From assembly GCF_954871325.1 (NCBI RefSeq), contig NC_088776.1:30118508-30182507 (forward strand): a DNA stretch of 64,000 nucleotides, written 5' to 3'. Source of the DNA: Gordionus sp. m RMFG-2023 (lineage: Eukaryota > Nematomorpha > Gordioida > Chordodea > Parachordodidae). Within the stretch, counting starts at the first letter, position 1, and each line of letters starts with the position of its first letter. The notes under the pieces are model-generated. The model ran no database searches, was not told where the DNA came from, and saw nothing but the letters and a program-made list of their open reading frames with translations. Below, in pieces: positions 34,795-46,439 of the stretch. The position numbers and the translations under genes were made by a program.

Positions 34795-35894
34795 GATACG
34801 ACTGAGCGTAGAAGAAGGCATAGATTTTTAGAAGGCCGGTATATATGATCTTTTTAAAATATTTGATAGTATTCCATCTTATCCTGACAAATTTCGTCAG
34901 ATGTTCCACATGCATGTGGAAACATTCAACTACATTCTTATAAATTTGGAGTCTATAGACACCACTATAGTTAAACATAAAAACTTATTAGTATGAAGCA
35001 TCGTCTCTATATAACACTCATGTATGATGATTTTATTTTTTTATAATCTGTATATATTTATAGATATTTGACAACTGGTATGAGCTTTAGAAAAATAGCA
35101 TTATATGCAAAGATTGGAAAAACATCAGTATGCACAATTGTCACAGCAACATGTAGGTTATTATGGGTAGGTCTTCAACCCAAGCATCTCTGTTTACCAA
35201 CAGTTCAACAGATGCTTGAAATATCAGCAGGTTACTTCAGGAAATCAGGTTTTCCTCATATAATAGGTGCTATTGATGGAAAACATGTGAAAATAAAACA
35301 ACCTAAAAAAGTGGATCCACATTTTATAATTATAAAAAAATCAATTCCATTGTGATTCAAGGTGTTGCAGATGATAAAGCTAGGTAATTATATATTTTTT
35401 AAATTTTAATTCTTTTCTAGATTCATGTTGATTGAGGTTGGGTTTCCTGGTTCTATATCAGATAGAAGCTTATTTACAAAAACCTATTATATGAAGGGAT
35501 GATCAGAAAAATTATAAAAATTCCCAATCCAAATTTCTTACCTTCTACAGATATATTATCACCTTACATATTTGTAGGTGATGATGCTCATCCCCTATTG
35601 GATTTTATTATGAAACCATATAAAACAAATTTAAATGACAATAAAAATAATTTCAATAACAAATTATCAAAAGCCAGAGTATCAATAGAAAGATGCTTTG
35701 GCATATTGAGTGCTAAATTCAGACATCTTTACAAACCTTCAGAAACAAATATTACAAACACTATACAAATAGTTAAGGCTGACTGCCTTTTGCATAATAT
35801 TATTATTGATCTTGAGGGAAATGATTGTACACCAGTACATGAAGAATATCCAATTTCAAATTTTACACAATCTCATTTCCAGCGATGGACTTAA
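34795..35894 (+). pseudogene. PIF/Harbinger transposase
   Basis: An N-terminal part (about 34,860-34,985) reads PDKFRQMFHMHVETFNYILI, the usual helix before the core. After an AT-rich intron with acceptor 'tttatag' at 35,064, the core follows: LTTGMSFRKIA, then GAIDGKHVKI with the first catalytic Asp. A one-base frame change near 35,330 separates this from NSIVIQGVADDKA. A short GT-AG intron (about 35,381-35,420) leads to GFPGSISDRSLF with the second Asp. The last frame (35,499-35,894) has FVGDDAHPLLDFIMKPY and the final Glu in KARVSIERCFGILSAKFR. An in-frame stop precedes it near 35,500. Apart from these two lesions the gene is complete. Confidence 0.88.
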
Positions 35895-36240
35895 AGCTCT
35901 AATAATATCAGAGAAAAATTTAACTTATTTGTAAATAATTTGATATAAAATTTATGTATAGCATTTATTTTTTAATTCTCATAACCTTATATCTCTTATG
36001 AATGTTTTCATTTGTCAAAGTTATATAATTTATTTATAAATATTCAATAAAAAGTTCAATAAAAAGTGTTGTTTTGATTATATTGAATAAAGTTATTTAA
36101 TTAATTTAATGAGGAAGACTGCTTAAATGACTAAATTTACATTTTTTAATAAATCATTAAATATAATAATTTTTATTATAAAAATATACAAAATATGTTA
36201 AACATATTATAAATATGGTATAAAAAATAAAGATATAAGA

Positions 36241-37225
36241 TTACATATATAAGGATATATTATCTAAAAATTTCAATTTCATTTGGTATATTTCTTTTTC
36301 AGTCATTCGATTAAAGGTTGTTTGGAATGATTTAAAAAATGCCTGATGAATATCATCATCATATGATATTTTTTTTGCAAAATCTATTTCAAAAATAAAT
36401 AATTATTAAATATAATAAATATTTGCCTTTAAATATATCCATCTTCTCAGTATCATATTTTTTAATTTTATTAATTCTTTTAGATTTAGATTTTTCAAAA
36501 TTTTTCCTTTTAGAGGAACAAGGATAAATATTTTCAATATTAGAATTGTCTAACTATTATTAAATTAATAAAATATATAATAAATATTTAACTTCTAATA
36601 TTTCATTCTCAGACATATTCATGTCTATAGGACTAAATGTATTAACTATATCATTCAAGATATATTGTGCACTAGGTTCATCATTCTAAAACATAGTTTA
36701 TTATATAGATCTAATTTCATGTTATAATACCTGTGAATGTGATGATGTTTGAACATTCAACACATCTTGGATGATTGGCTCATATTCCTAAAATAGAGAT
36801 TAAAATATAGTTCTAATTTTTTGTTATAACACATGTGGAGATATTTTTTCATTAATAGAATCCTTAGATAGTTTCAAACTGAAACTAGCTTCAGAATGCT
36901 TACAAATATCTTCAACATTTTCTTTTAGCCAATAATAATCCTCAATAAATTTGAGTTGCTTGCTATTCAAAATATTAGCACCTGAACCTAAAATATAAAA
37001 TAATATTTATAATTATACCTGATTTTCTGGATATAGCAAAAATTTTATTAAATTTTGCCTTTATTCCAGAAAATTTTCTTTTTATTTCTTCGTAAGATCA
37101 TATCTCCTTCCAATCTCCTCCAATTTGATCTTGCTACCAGCAGTGTCTCTGTATTTAAGGTCACTAATACACCACAAATATCTATAAGGTTTAATAGTTT
37201 CCATCAATTGATATTCGTTCGTCAT
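36241..37225 (-). CDS. MADF-type DNA-binding partner gene of the Harbinger element
   Basis: On the - strand, exon 1 (37,225-37,019) starts MTNEYQLMETIKPYRYLWCI and continues DLKYRDTAGSKIKLEEIGR, the pattern of a MADF/Myb-like domain. One frame change follows after RRYDLTKK, then FSGIKAKFNKIFAISRKSG. Further exons, each with AG/GT-like borders, read SKQLKFIEDYYWLKENVEDI (about 36,987-36,833), EYEPIIQDVLNVQTSSHSQ (36,789-36,733), DEPSAQYILNDIVNTFSPI (36,686-36,597), a basic stretch SSKRKNFEKSKSKRINKIKK (about 36,552-36,420), and a C-terminal helix DDDIHQAFFKSFQTTFNRM to the stop at 36,241. The tail resembles a BESS-like protein-contact region. PIF/Harbinger elements need such a second protein to bring the transposase to the DNA ends. 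Exon borders are read by eye. Confidence 0.7.
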
Positions 37226-37586
37226 TTTTATTCTATTAATTCGCAAAAGTTAAAGGAAAAAATGATTAAAGTTTTACGAATCGTATAATTTTTAAGAATC
37301 ACATGATTTGCGCAAATTGAAAAAATCATTTAGGCCAACATTTTAATTTACTATTAAAAATAGCTTATATTATTTTTTTCGTTAGATTCGCTCAAATTGC
37401 GCCAGATTTTTATGCAATTTTTGATATATAGGACACAGCCTAATGAAGAAATGAACATTTTCGTATAACCTTAATGTTAATTTTTGGTATCAACTTTCCT
37501 ATCAAAATAAATCGAAGGAGCCAAATATACCTCTAATGTTAAATTATTTTATTTAAAAAAGAAAACTTTATTTAAATTTTTTTTTT

Positions 37587-37652
37587 ATACATTACCGAGA
37601 TTCGAACCACTGACTTAACGTTTGATAGACAAACGTTCTTTCCAGCCTCTAT
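37587..37652 (-). repeat. tRNA-derived SINE head
   Basis: On the - strand 'gaaagaacgtttgtctatca' and GTGGTTCGAATCTCGG give A-box-like and B-box promoter elements of a tRNA-like RNA. It shares 'gaaagaacgtttg' with the SINE at 45.4-45.6 kb. Folding is too poor for a working tRNA. Confidence 0.55.
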
Positions 37653-37739
37653 ATTAAATTTTATAATACAATTCTTCTTATATATGAAACTATATTATGA
37701 TAAAGTATTTAAATATATCAATATTTATCTTTTTTATTG

Positions 37740-38450
37740 GAAGTTCCATGCTTGGGAAAACAATTTCAAAATTATTATCGGTTGGTCAGGTTTGAGAAAA
37801 TATTTTTATTTTTAAAATTATAATGGGTCGGGCTAGGCTTGGAAAATATTTTTTTATTGGAAGCTGAAAAAAATTTCAAAATTAATATCGGTTGGCCAGG
37901 TTTAAGAAAATTTTTTTAAAATTATAATAGGTTGGGCTGGGCTTGGAAAATATTTTTATAAATTATGTTGGGCTACTCTTGGGGAAAATTTTTTAAATTA
38001 TTAGCAGCTTGGACGCTTGGGAATTTTTTTATTATTAACTATGGATCAGACATTGACCTAAAACAAATAAACCAAGGCCCATAAAATCTGATTTTAATTG
38101 TATTTTTAAATTCATTATGATTTTTTTAAATATTTTATTCCAGTTCTCAACTACCAAAATTATTATGATCTTTGGTTGAGGTTGGGGACCTTGCTTGGGA
38201 ATTTTTTCAATATTAAATAATAGGCATACATGATCAGTAATATTTTAACAAATAATATTGATATTGGTATTAATTAAAAGCTTTAAATATATTTTGACTC
38301 AAAACATAGCATTTAAACTTAGTTTTAATGGATTGGTCCTGACCTGAAGGTGAGAGGGGGTTAATTGGATATTATTTTCAAACAACAGGTAACAACTATC
38401 ATAAGAGTAAGGAGAAAATTCTCATTCCCCGTCAATTTTGACGGACTCAG
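37740..38450 (+). repeat. GGCTTGG-rich direct repeat, copy 1
   Basis: Shares long direct similarity with 47,300-47,960: 'tatcggttggycaggtttga', 'cttggacgcttg', 'ggtcagacattgac' and finally 'cattccccgtca' at the end. The two copies lie on either side of foldback 2. No coding is supported. Confidence 0.7.
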
Positions 38451-38890
38451 CAATGCTGACTGAACTCTGGTACTCTTAGTTTTATATTTTATTGTACCCT
38501 TCAAGATAAACAGGTCATCATACTTTTCTCCCTTATTTGATGATAGATAAATCAGAAATTAAGAATATCTTAGAGGTGTGATTCACAAATTTACCTCTTT
38601 TTCGCCTAAATTTTAATATTTTTATAAAATATATTAATAAAGTATATTTAGTACCATATACACAAACAATTACCCCTCAACCCCGTCATTCTTGACGGGT
38701 TATTAACTAGTAAGTATATATACTTCATTAACGTATTATTAGAATAATGAAAATTATGGAATTAACTCTCATCAAAATAAGGAAAATTTCTGATTCACAC
38801 CTCATTTAGGCTTATTTCTGATTTATCCATCATCAAATCAAGGAGAATACTAATTCCTTGTCATTCTTGTGGGACATCAGCTAGTAATCA
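38420..38890. repeat. Dispersed hairpins CCCCGTCA-TTTTGACGGG
   Basis: Three related short palindromes: 38,424 (CCCCGTCAATTTTGACGG), 38,681 (CCCCGTCATTCTTGACGGG) and a decayed one at about 38,853. A fourth lies at 47,934. Each is followed by 'tatctactagtaa'-like or similar sequence. They look like the conserved hairpin ends of a small repeat, with 'tgatttatc' and 'aaggagaa' motifs between. Confidence 0.6.
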
Positions 38891-39074
38891 TATAAAATGC
38901 AAATATTTATTAGATTGTAGGAATGGATCCTTCCTTAAGGGTTTTATATTTACAGGAAGCCACAAAGCACTCCTTGGTAAATTGTTATCCACAAAGTTTT
39001 GAATAAGTTTACATCTTCTCATGATATGGATCCATTCTTCAAGATGATCATAATTATGAGAAAATATATTTTGA

Positions 39075-39260
39075 TACAGGTACAGGGGTTTTAGGCCATA
39101 TTTTAATTATTTTAAATATACCCAGGCTGGGCCTAAAAATTTTAAAGATATCAAGGTCGGTATGTATTTCCATAATTATCTATAAAAATTGAAAATAAAT
39201 AAAATATATTTTTAAAAAATCCAGGGCAGGCTGTGCAAATGGTACCTACACAAGTCTCTG
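39075..39260. mobile_element. Fragment of the hAT-like composite element
   Basis: GGCCCGG-like blocks ('cccaggctgggcc', 'aaatccagggcaggctg') are followed by 'caaatggtacctacacaagt' and CTCTG, matching the right end of the copy at 28,415-29,421. The left end is eroded. Confidence 0.6.
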
Positions 39261-39299
39261 ATATATTTATTACCTTCAATATAAATATATAATCGGAAC

Positions 39300-39905
39300 T
39301 AGTGTTGTATAAGTTACTTTTGAAACATAACTAGTTAGAGTTACTAGTTACATTGACAAAAATATAACTAGTTACTAGTTACATTTTTACAAATGTAATT
39401 AGTTATTAGTTACAGTTATTTTTCAAAAGTAACTATTTACATTATAAGTTACTTTATACAAACGCATTAATATAAAAAAATTAGGATATATAAATTATAA
39501 TCATTTATTTAAAGAAATATACAATCTATTTATATAAAAAAATAATTAATCCGAAAAAAATATCGGAAAATAGAATATTTATATTTACATCGAATAAAAA
39601 TATCTTATATATTTGCATTGAAAAATAAAACATTTATTTTTCATAAAAATTAGAGTTTAATAAATATTTATTTGCTTTTAATAACAAATTGATTTAAAAA
39701 TTTTTATCTAGGAGACGCGCTATTTTCTCTCCAAAAATGAGCTTCCCTAGACTGAATAAACGCTCTACGGGAGCACTTGATATAAGGACCACATTATATT
39801 TAATAAAGAGTATTTTAAATTTGGGAAATCGTCAAATAAAGATAATGAGTCTTTGGCATGCTGAATCAGACTCAGAATTCATATTGTATTCTGTTTCTAT
39901 CTAGG
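39300..39905 (-). mobile_element. hAT fragment with terminus and transposase C-terminus
   Basis: The left border TAGTGTTGTATAAGTTAC, with repeated 'actagttac' motifs, is a hAT-type end. On the - strand 39,900-39,665 reads [13 protein letters not shown] and, after a one-base frame change, [17 protein letters not shown] then ARLLDKNF, the hAT dimerisation motif near the C-terminus. The rest of the gene is absent, so this is a 3'-end fragment. Confidence 0.75.
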
Positions 39906-40326
39906 AATTAAAAAATAACACTTATTTAGATTAAGAATAGAATCTATTAACAGGTGAAACATTCAGTTCTAAAATAGGTCTAATTTATATAAAATTTAAT
40001 TATAAATAAAAATTTAGGCTGGGCCAAAAAATAAATTACAGGTTGGACTAAATCTTTGGAATTCAAGGTGAGACTGAAAAAATTGAATTTGCAGGTCTCC
40101 TTGACAAAAAAGTTTTGGTTCTTAAAAATTTGAAAAAGTTGTTCTTCGTTCTTAAATCTGATATTTTTTCAAGGTTTCTAATTTCAAACTCTGTAAAAGC
40201 AATCCTTTTTAAAAATTTGAGCAATGTGCTCATACTTTTGTTAGACCTGGTTCTTATATTAATTTTAAAATGGTCCATTAATTCTAAAAATGGCTATCAT
40301 GATTTGTTTTTATTATGAATTTATTG

Positions 40327-41855
40327 AGCGTGAAGTTGGCCGAACATATGGAAGCACTAACGATGAATCATATGTCATTTTTTAGTGCTTCGTTAGTGTT
40401 TCAATCCGTATAGTAGCCGAATTTAAGGAAAAAAAGTTATAAGCAAAAATAAAAATTTGTGCCAACTTCACGCTTAAAAGTTGACTGAAAGCACTAACGA
40501 TGAAACTTATATCATTCTTTAGTGCTTAGTTAGTAGAGGTTAGTGCTTCAATCACTTTTGTAGCCGAATTTAAGAATTAGTACTAAACATCCGGTTTACG
40601 CCATTATTTAGTGCTTGTTATTAATTTGGTTAACCGCCATATAGGAAAAAAGTTATAAGCTAAATAAAAATTATGACGTCACGATTTAAGCGTGAAGTTG
40701 GCCGAACTTTTGGAAGCACAAACGATGAAACTTATATCATTCTTTAGTGCTTAGTTAGTAGAGGTTAGTGCTTTAATCACTTTTTGTAGCCGAATTTAAG
40801 AATAAAAAGTTATTGGCCATAAAAACAATAATAAACGAAGATTGGCCACGTGCCAAAATAAAAACTAGAGTTCCTTTTTTCGCCCTTATTTAGTGCTTAA
40901 TTAATGTATTTACATTCCGTTATTAATTTGGTTAACCGCCATATGGAAAAAAAGTTATAAGCTAAATAAAAATTATAACGTCACGATGCATGAAATTGGC
41001 CAAACTTTTGGAAGCACTAACGATGAAACTTATATCATTTTTTAGTGCTTCGTTAGTAGAGGTTAGTGCTTCAATCACATTTGTAGCCGAATTTAAGAAT
41101 AAAAAGTTATTTGCGAAAAAATAAACAAATAATGGCGACGTGCCAAAACAAAAACTATAGTAGTAGTTAACATCCGGTTTTCGCCATTATTTAGAGCTCA
41201 ATTAGTAAATTTGAATTCCGTAATTAATTTGGATAACCGTCGTATGAAAAAATCATAATACGCTAAAGAAATATTTAGAGGTCAAATTTTGGCCAGAAAA
41301 TTATGAAAGCACTAACGATGAAATTTATAACCTTCTTTAGGGCTTCCTTAGTAGAGATTAGTGCTTGAATTACTTTTGTAGCCGAATTAAAGAATAAAAA
41401 GTTATTTGCAAAAAAAACAAATAATGGCGACGTGCCAAAACAAAAACTATAGTAGTATTAAGCATCCGGTTTTCGCCATTATTTAGTGCTTAATTAGCAA
41501 ATTTGATTTCCGTAATTAATTTGGTTAACCGTCTTTATAAAAAATTTTAATACGCTAAAGAAATGTTTAGAGGTCAAATTATTGCCAGAAAATTATGAAA
41601 GCACTAACGATGAAATTTATATCCTTCTTTAGGGCTTCCTTAGTAGAGGTTAGTGCTTTTATTACTTTTGTAGCCGAATTTAAATATAAAAAGTTATTTG
41701 CGAAAAAAAACAAATAATGGCGACGTGCCAAAACAAAAATATAGTAATACCAAACATCCGTTTTTCCCCAATATTTAGTGCTCAATTAGTAAATTTGAAT
41801 TCCGTAACTAATTTGGTTAACCGTCTTTATAAAAAATTTTAATACAAGGATTATG
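40327..41855 (+). repeat. Left arm array of foldback 2
   Basis: About six units, each with 'gaagcactaacgatgaaac', 'ttctttagtgcttcgttag', 'gtagccgaatttaagaataa', 'aataatggcgacgtgccaaa', 'catccggttttcgccattat' and 'ttaatttggttaaccg'. Units are 220-300 bp apart (near 40,350, 40,490, 40,712, 41,012, 41,303 and 41,598). Within each unit, 'agcactaacga' and 'tcgttagtgct' form small palindromes. Open frames here are repeat artefacts. Confidence 0.85.
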
Positions 41856-43440
41856 AAAATATATATAATATGTAATAAGACCTAATTAAAAAAATTATAA
41901 TTTATAATTATATAATTAAAAATAAAATTCTATAACTGAGTCCCTAAAAAGGAATCATAATTATTTCTAAAAATTTCTATTTGAATTTTTTGTCGAATAA
42001 AAAGAAATTCTCTGGGTTTATTTGTGAAAAGTTGTATTTTATTAACCAGATTTTTTTAAAACATAAATGTTGGGCGAAAAATGCCCTTTAGTAGAAGTCA
42101 CTACTGGAGTGAATATGAAGTTTTTAAAAATTTTATATTTGTCTATTTTTATGCTATTAAATTGAAATTTATGTTTGAAAGGAATGATGAGACACACGTG
42201 TAGTCCTAATGAGTGATTTGCCGAGGGCCCAAGGTATGGTTGTCATACCATCAGGTCTTAAACCATCTACTTGAGATAAATTTGATGGTTCAAGATTGTT
42301 TGGAATGTGTGCAGCTGTTAGGCTTCTATTCATTATATGTTTTACAGCTGAGTGTTCATTTATTAATCACATGTGGGAAATTCTGTGGTTAATTTTTCAT
42401 ATTACTCAAAAAAATTTTGATTACTTGTAAATTTTTATAGTATGTAACACATTTCCATAATGTGAAACATTCTTATATAGTTAAATAACTTTCCATAATT
42501 ATTGTAAAATACATTTTGATTTTGATATAATTTTAAAAAAAAAAATTTTTAATAATAAAACTTTAATAAAGACGAACATCAAATTTATGAATCGAAAAAA
42601 TTTTTTTAATGTTTTGGTCTAAAATTTTCTTAGGCTTCTAGAAAGGTGTCAGAAAATTTGAAGGATTAATATGGCAGTAATTTATCGAATCCAGGGTAAC
42701 TCTCAGAATTCCTGCATAAGTATTAGTGATATGCGGGCCTAATTTTTCAAGTAGGCCGGCCCAATCATGCGCGAATTTATTTAAATATAGAAAATAATTT
42801 TTAAAATTACTCAAAATAAAAGACATATGTTATATGTTGTCTACTTTCTATAAATAAAATCAAATATTTTTATTTTACATTAAAAATTCAATATATAATT
42901 GATAAATTTAGATATATTAAAAAAAATTTCTAGGCCCAACCCTACCAGGCCCTTTTTTTAAAAATATTAGGCCCGAACCCGATTTATTAAAAAAAATTAG
43001 GCCTGAGCACGGTTCGACGGGTACTTCATAATATTGTTATCTTAATATAACTAAAATTTATGATAGAAATAAATATATGCGTAATTTTTTCGAATAAAAT
43101 AAAACTATGTAAAAAGAACAATTTGAATTAAGAATATTCTGAGAATGTTTTTAACTATATCATTCAATGACACCTCAGAATAATAGATACTGGAGAAAAA
43201 ATATAGTTGTTACAATAAAATAATAAAAATTATATAATTATTACACAAGAATGAGGTTCAATGGACCCATTTAGGCAGTAGTGGAAATAATATTTTGTGA
43301 CTTGGTTATAGCTATTCATGTATTTTGGGAACCTTAATATATATATAAGCTTCTAAAACATTATATTACTCAAATATGGCAGATGATCTACGGAAACAAT
43401 TGATAGGTTAAGTGCAAAAAGACAATATGCATTTTTTAAT
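41856..43440. other. Core of foldback 2
   Basis: No transposase is recognised. 42,715-43,030 contains 'gcgggcctaattttt' / 'ggcccgaacccgattt' blocks from the hAT-like composite family. A less AT-rich patch at 42,185-42,300 ('gatttgccgagggcccaagg') matches nothing I know. Confidence 0.5.
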
Positions 43441-45290
43441 TATTTGGGGTTTCAATTTTACAAAATAAGTACTAAATAATGGTGAAAATAAAATGTTTGT
43501 CGCTGTTAGATTTTTTTCTTTATTTTGTTAATAACTTTTTTATTTTAAATTAGGCTATTAAACTGATTGAAGCACTAACCTCTACTAAGGAAGCTCTAAA
43601 GAATTATATAAATTTAATTGTTAGTGCTTTCATAATTTTCTGGCCAAAATTTGACCTCTAAAAATTTCTTTAAAGTATTACAATTTTTTATAAAGACGGT
43701 TAACTAAATTAATTATGGAAATCAAATTTACTAATTGAGCACTATATAATGGCAAAACCGGATGTTTATTACTACTATAGTTTTTATTTTGGCACGTCGC
43801 CATTATTTGTTTATTTTGGTTTTTTTGGCAAATAACTTTTTATTCTTAAATTCGGCTACAAAAGTGATTTAAGCACTAACCTCTACTAAGGAAGCCCTAA
43901 AGAAGGATATAAATTTCATCGTTAGTGCTTTCATTATTTTCTGGCCATAATTTGACCTCTAAACATTTCTTTAGCGTATTACAATTTTTTATAAAGACGG
44001 TTAACCAAATTAATTACGGAATTCAAATTTGCTAATTAAGCACTAAATAATGGCGAAAACCGGATGTTTAGTACTACTATAGTTTTTGTTTTGGCACGTC
44101 GCCATTATTTGTTTTTTTCGCAAATAACTTTTTATTCTTAAATTCGGCTACAAAAGTAATTGAAGCACTAACCTCTACTAAGGAAGCCCTAAAGAAGGAT
44201 ATAAATTTCATCGTTAGTGCTTTCATAATTTTCTGGCCAAAATTTGACCTCTAAATATTTATTTAGCGTATTACGATTTTTTTCATACGACGGATATCCA
44301 AATTAATTACGGAATTCAAATTTACTAATTGAGCTCTAAATAATTGCGAAAACCGGATGTTAACTACTACTATAGTTTTTGTTTTGGCACGTCGCCATTA
44401 TTTGATTTTTTCGCAAATAACTTTTTATTCTTAAATTCGGCTACAAATGTGATTGAAGCACTAACCTCTACTAACGAAGCACTAAAGAATGATATAAGTT
44501 TCATCGTTAGTGCTTCCAAAAGTTCTGCCAACTTCACGCTTAAATCGTGACATCATAATTTTTATTTATAACTTTTTTTCCATATGGCGGTTAACCAAAT
44601 TAATAAAGGAATTTAAATACATTAATTAAGCACTAATTAATGGCGAAAAAGGATGTTTAGTACTACTCTAGTTTTTGTTTTGGCACGTCGCCAATATTTG
44701 TTTATTTATTTATTTTTTCGCCAATAACTTTTTATTTTTAAATTCAGCTACAAAAGTGATTGAAGCACTAACCTCTACTAACTAAGCACTAAAGAATGAT
44801 ATAAGTTTCATCGTTAGTGCTTCCAAAAGTTCGGCCAACCTCACGCTTAGATCGTGACGTCATAATTTTTATTTAGCTTATAACTTTTTTCCATAGGCGG
44901 TTAACCAAATTAATAACTGAATTTGAATACATTAATTAAGCACTAAATAATGGCGTAAACCGGATGTTTAATACTACTCTAGTTTTTGTTTTGGCACGTC
45001 GCCAATATTTGTTTATTTTTGTTTTTTTTCAATAACTTTTTATTCTTAAATTCGGTTACAAATGTGATTTAAGCACTAACCTCTACTAACGAGGCACTAA
45101 AGAATGATATAAGTTTCATCGTTAGTGCTTCCAGTCAATTAAGCGTGAAGTTGGCACAAATTTTTATTTTTGCTTATAACTTTTTTTCCTTAAATTCGGC
45201 TACTATAAGGATTGAAGCACAAATAAGCACTAAAAATGACATATGATTCATCGTTAGTGCTTCCAAATGTTCGGCCAACATCACGGAGCT
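43441..45290 (-). repeat. Right arm array of foldback 2
   Basis: The same units as the left arm, inverted. The outermost 60 bp pairs closely with the left outermost block, including 'gatgaatcatatgtcatttt'. One more unit than the left arm seems present. Units nearest the core are more diverged. Confidence 0.85.
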
Positions 45291-45377
45291 AATTTATTGC
45301 CAATATATATTTTTTTATAAGTATTTAATAATTGTAACAATTATTTGAAAATATTTATATAAAAAAATTATGATATC

Positions 45378-45556
45378 TAATATATATAATCTCCATAATC
45401 ACATGCTGATCGTTTTCGTATCTCCGTAATGTATTTAAAATTTAAGGAGACTATATAGTGTAATGTTAATTTTTCTTTTAAAATTTTTTTGCCATCCCCG
45501 GGATTCGAATTTGCGACTTCACGATTGGAAGGCAAACGTTCTTTCAATGCAGCCCC
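45378..45556 (-). repeat. tRNA-derived SINE, copy 1
   Basis: On the - strand a tRNA-like head reads 'ttgaaagaacgtttgccttc' (A-box region and a TCC anticodon-like loop) and AAATTCGAATCCCGGGG (B box). The body 'aacattacactatatagtct' 'ccttaaattt' and 'acgaaaacgatcagc' follow. The head could derive from tRNA-Gly(TCC), though the fold is imperfect. The shared body with 45,955-46,100 defines the SINE family. Confidence 0.7.
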
Positions 45557-45752
45557 CCCCCTCAACTTTTTATTACGATATCATATATATTTAATTTAAA
45601 TTAACAATCATTTTTTATTTTTTAAATTTTGCCGTTAATTTTCATTTATTATTTGATAAGAAAATTTCCAAATTATGGTAAGTAATAATTTACTGTCCAA
45701 TTATTTTATTGTAATCTACTTACTATAGTTTGTAAAGCAAAGACATTTATTA

Positions 45753-45922
45753 CAGAGACCTGTAGGTAAAATTTTGCACATATTGGAATTATAAGAAAAT
45801 ATTCAAATTGTGATAAACATTTTGCTGTTAAATTATTTTATTGTAATATATTTACAAACTTAGTTGGTAAAGCCAATTAATACAGAGACCTGTAGGTAAA
45901 ATTTTGCACATATTGGAATTAT
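45753..45922 (+). repeat. Direct repeat 'cagagacctgtaggtaaaat'
   Basis: 'tacagagacctgtaggtaaa' plus 'attttgcacatattggaatt' occurs at about 45,753 and 45,881, with related sequence between ('taattattttattgtaat'). It forms a ~130-bp tandem pair. The CAGAGACCTG start recalls the hAT-like composite terminus. Confidence 0.65.
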
Positions 45923-45954
45923 CTAATATTCCTATATTAGATAATTCCAATATG

Positions 45955-46100
45955 TGCAATAATCTCCATAATCATAACACGATCGTTTTCGTACTAATGT
46001 ATTTTAAATTTAAGGAGACTATATATTGTAATGTTAATTTTTTGCTCTCTACGAGAATCGAACCCGAGCCTCTGCTTTACCGTATGCACCAATTTGAATA
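45955..46100 (-). repeat. tRNA-derived SINE, copy 2
   Basis: On the - strand the head is 'ggtgcatacggtaaagcaga' with GGGTTCGATTCTCG as B box. Its body ('caatatatagtctccttaaa', 'acgaaaacgatcgtg') is shared with copy 1. The tRNA-like heads differ between copies, so they may derive from different tRNAs joined to one body, or have diverged. Confidence 0.65.
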
Positions 46101-46439
46101 TAAATAAATTTAAAATATTAATTATATATATATTTAAAGTTTCACGCATGGACCTTGAATATAATTAAATTTAAAATAATAATTATATAGATGTTGAAGG
46201 GTAATTATTTAGTTTGTGTGTATAGTATTAAATATACTTTATTAATAAATTTTATATAAATATTAAAATTTAAGAGTAAAAGAGGTAAAACTGGTGGAAT
46301 GTATACTGTGAGTATGTATTAGAAATATCAAAATTTAAATATGTGATGGAAATCATATTGAATAAAATTTAAAATAGAGGTGCTTTAAGATTTTTGAATA
46401 TTAATTATGGGTTATAGATTTGTCTGAAATTTTTTTTGC

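Larger units (their letters stand above)
34631..37440 (+). mobile_element. Full-length PIF/Harbinger element
   Basis: The ends are GGCTGTGTCCTA (34,631) and TAGGACACAGCC (37,440), flanked by TAA on both sides (34,628-34,630 and 37,441-37,443), the expected 3-bp target duplication. It carries the two genes expected of the superfamily: a DDE transposase on the + strand and a DNA-binding partner on the - strand, transcribed convergently. Both genes keep recognisable introns. It is 2,810 bp long and looks relatively young but not intact in coding. Confidence 0.92.
40327..45290. mobile_element. Foldback element 2
   Basis: The ends are AGCGTGAAGTTGGCCGAAC and, inverted, AGCTCCGTGATGTTGGCCG. AATTTATTG lies on both sides (40,318-40,326 and 45,291-45,299), a perfect 9-bp target duplication as in Mutator/foldback-type elements. 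The arms (about 1.5 and 1.85 kb) are tandem arrays of a 220-300-bp unit in opposite orientation. The 1.6-kb core has no recognisable transposase, so the element depended on an enzyme from elsewhere. Confidence 0.82.

Noticed and set aside
41579-44550. 60-70-codon frames within the foldback-2 arms
   Set aside because: The same peptide recurs on opposite strands with the repeat units; repeat artefacts.
45490-45556. Functional tRNA-Gly(TCC) gene
   Set aside because: B box is good but acceptor and D stems do not pair, and a shared non-tRNA body follows, as in SINEs.
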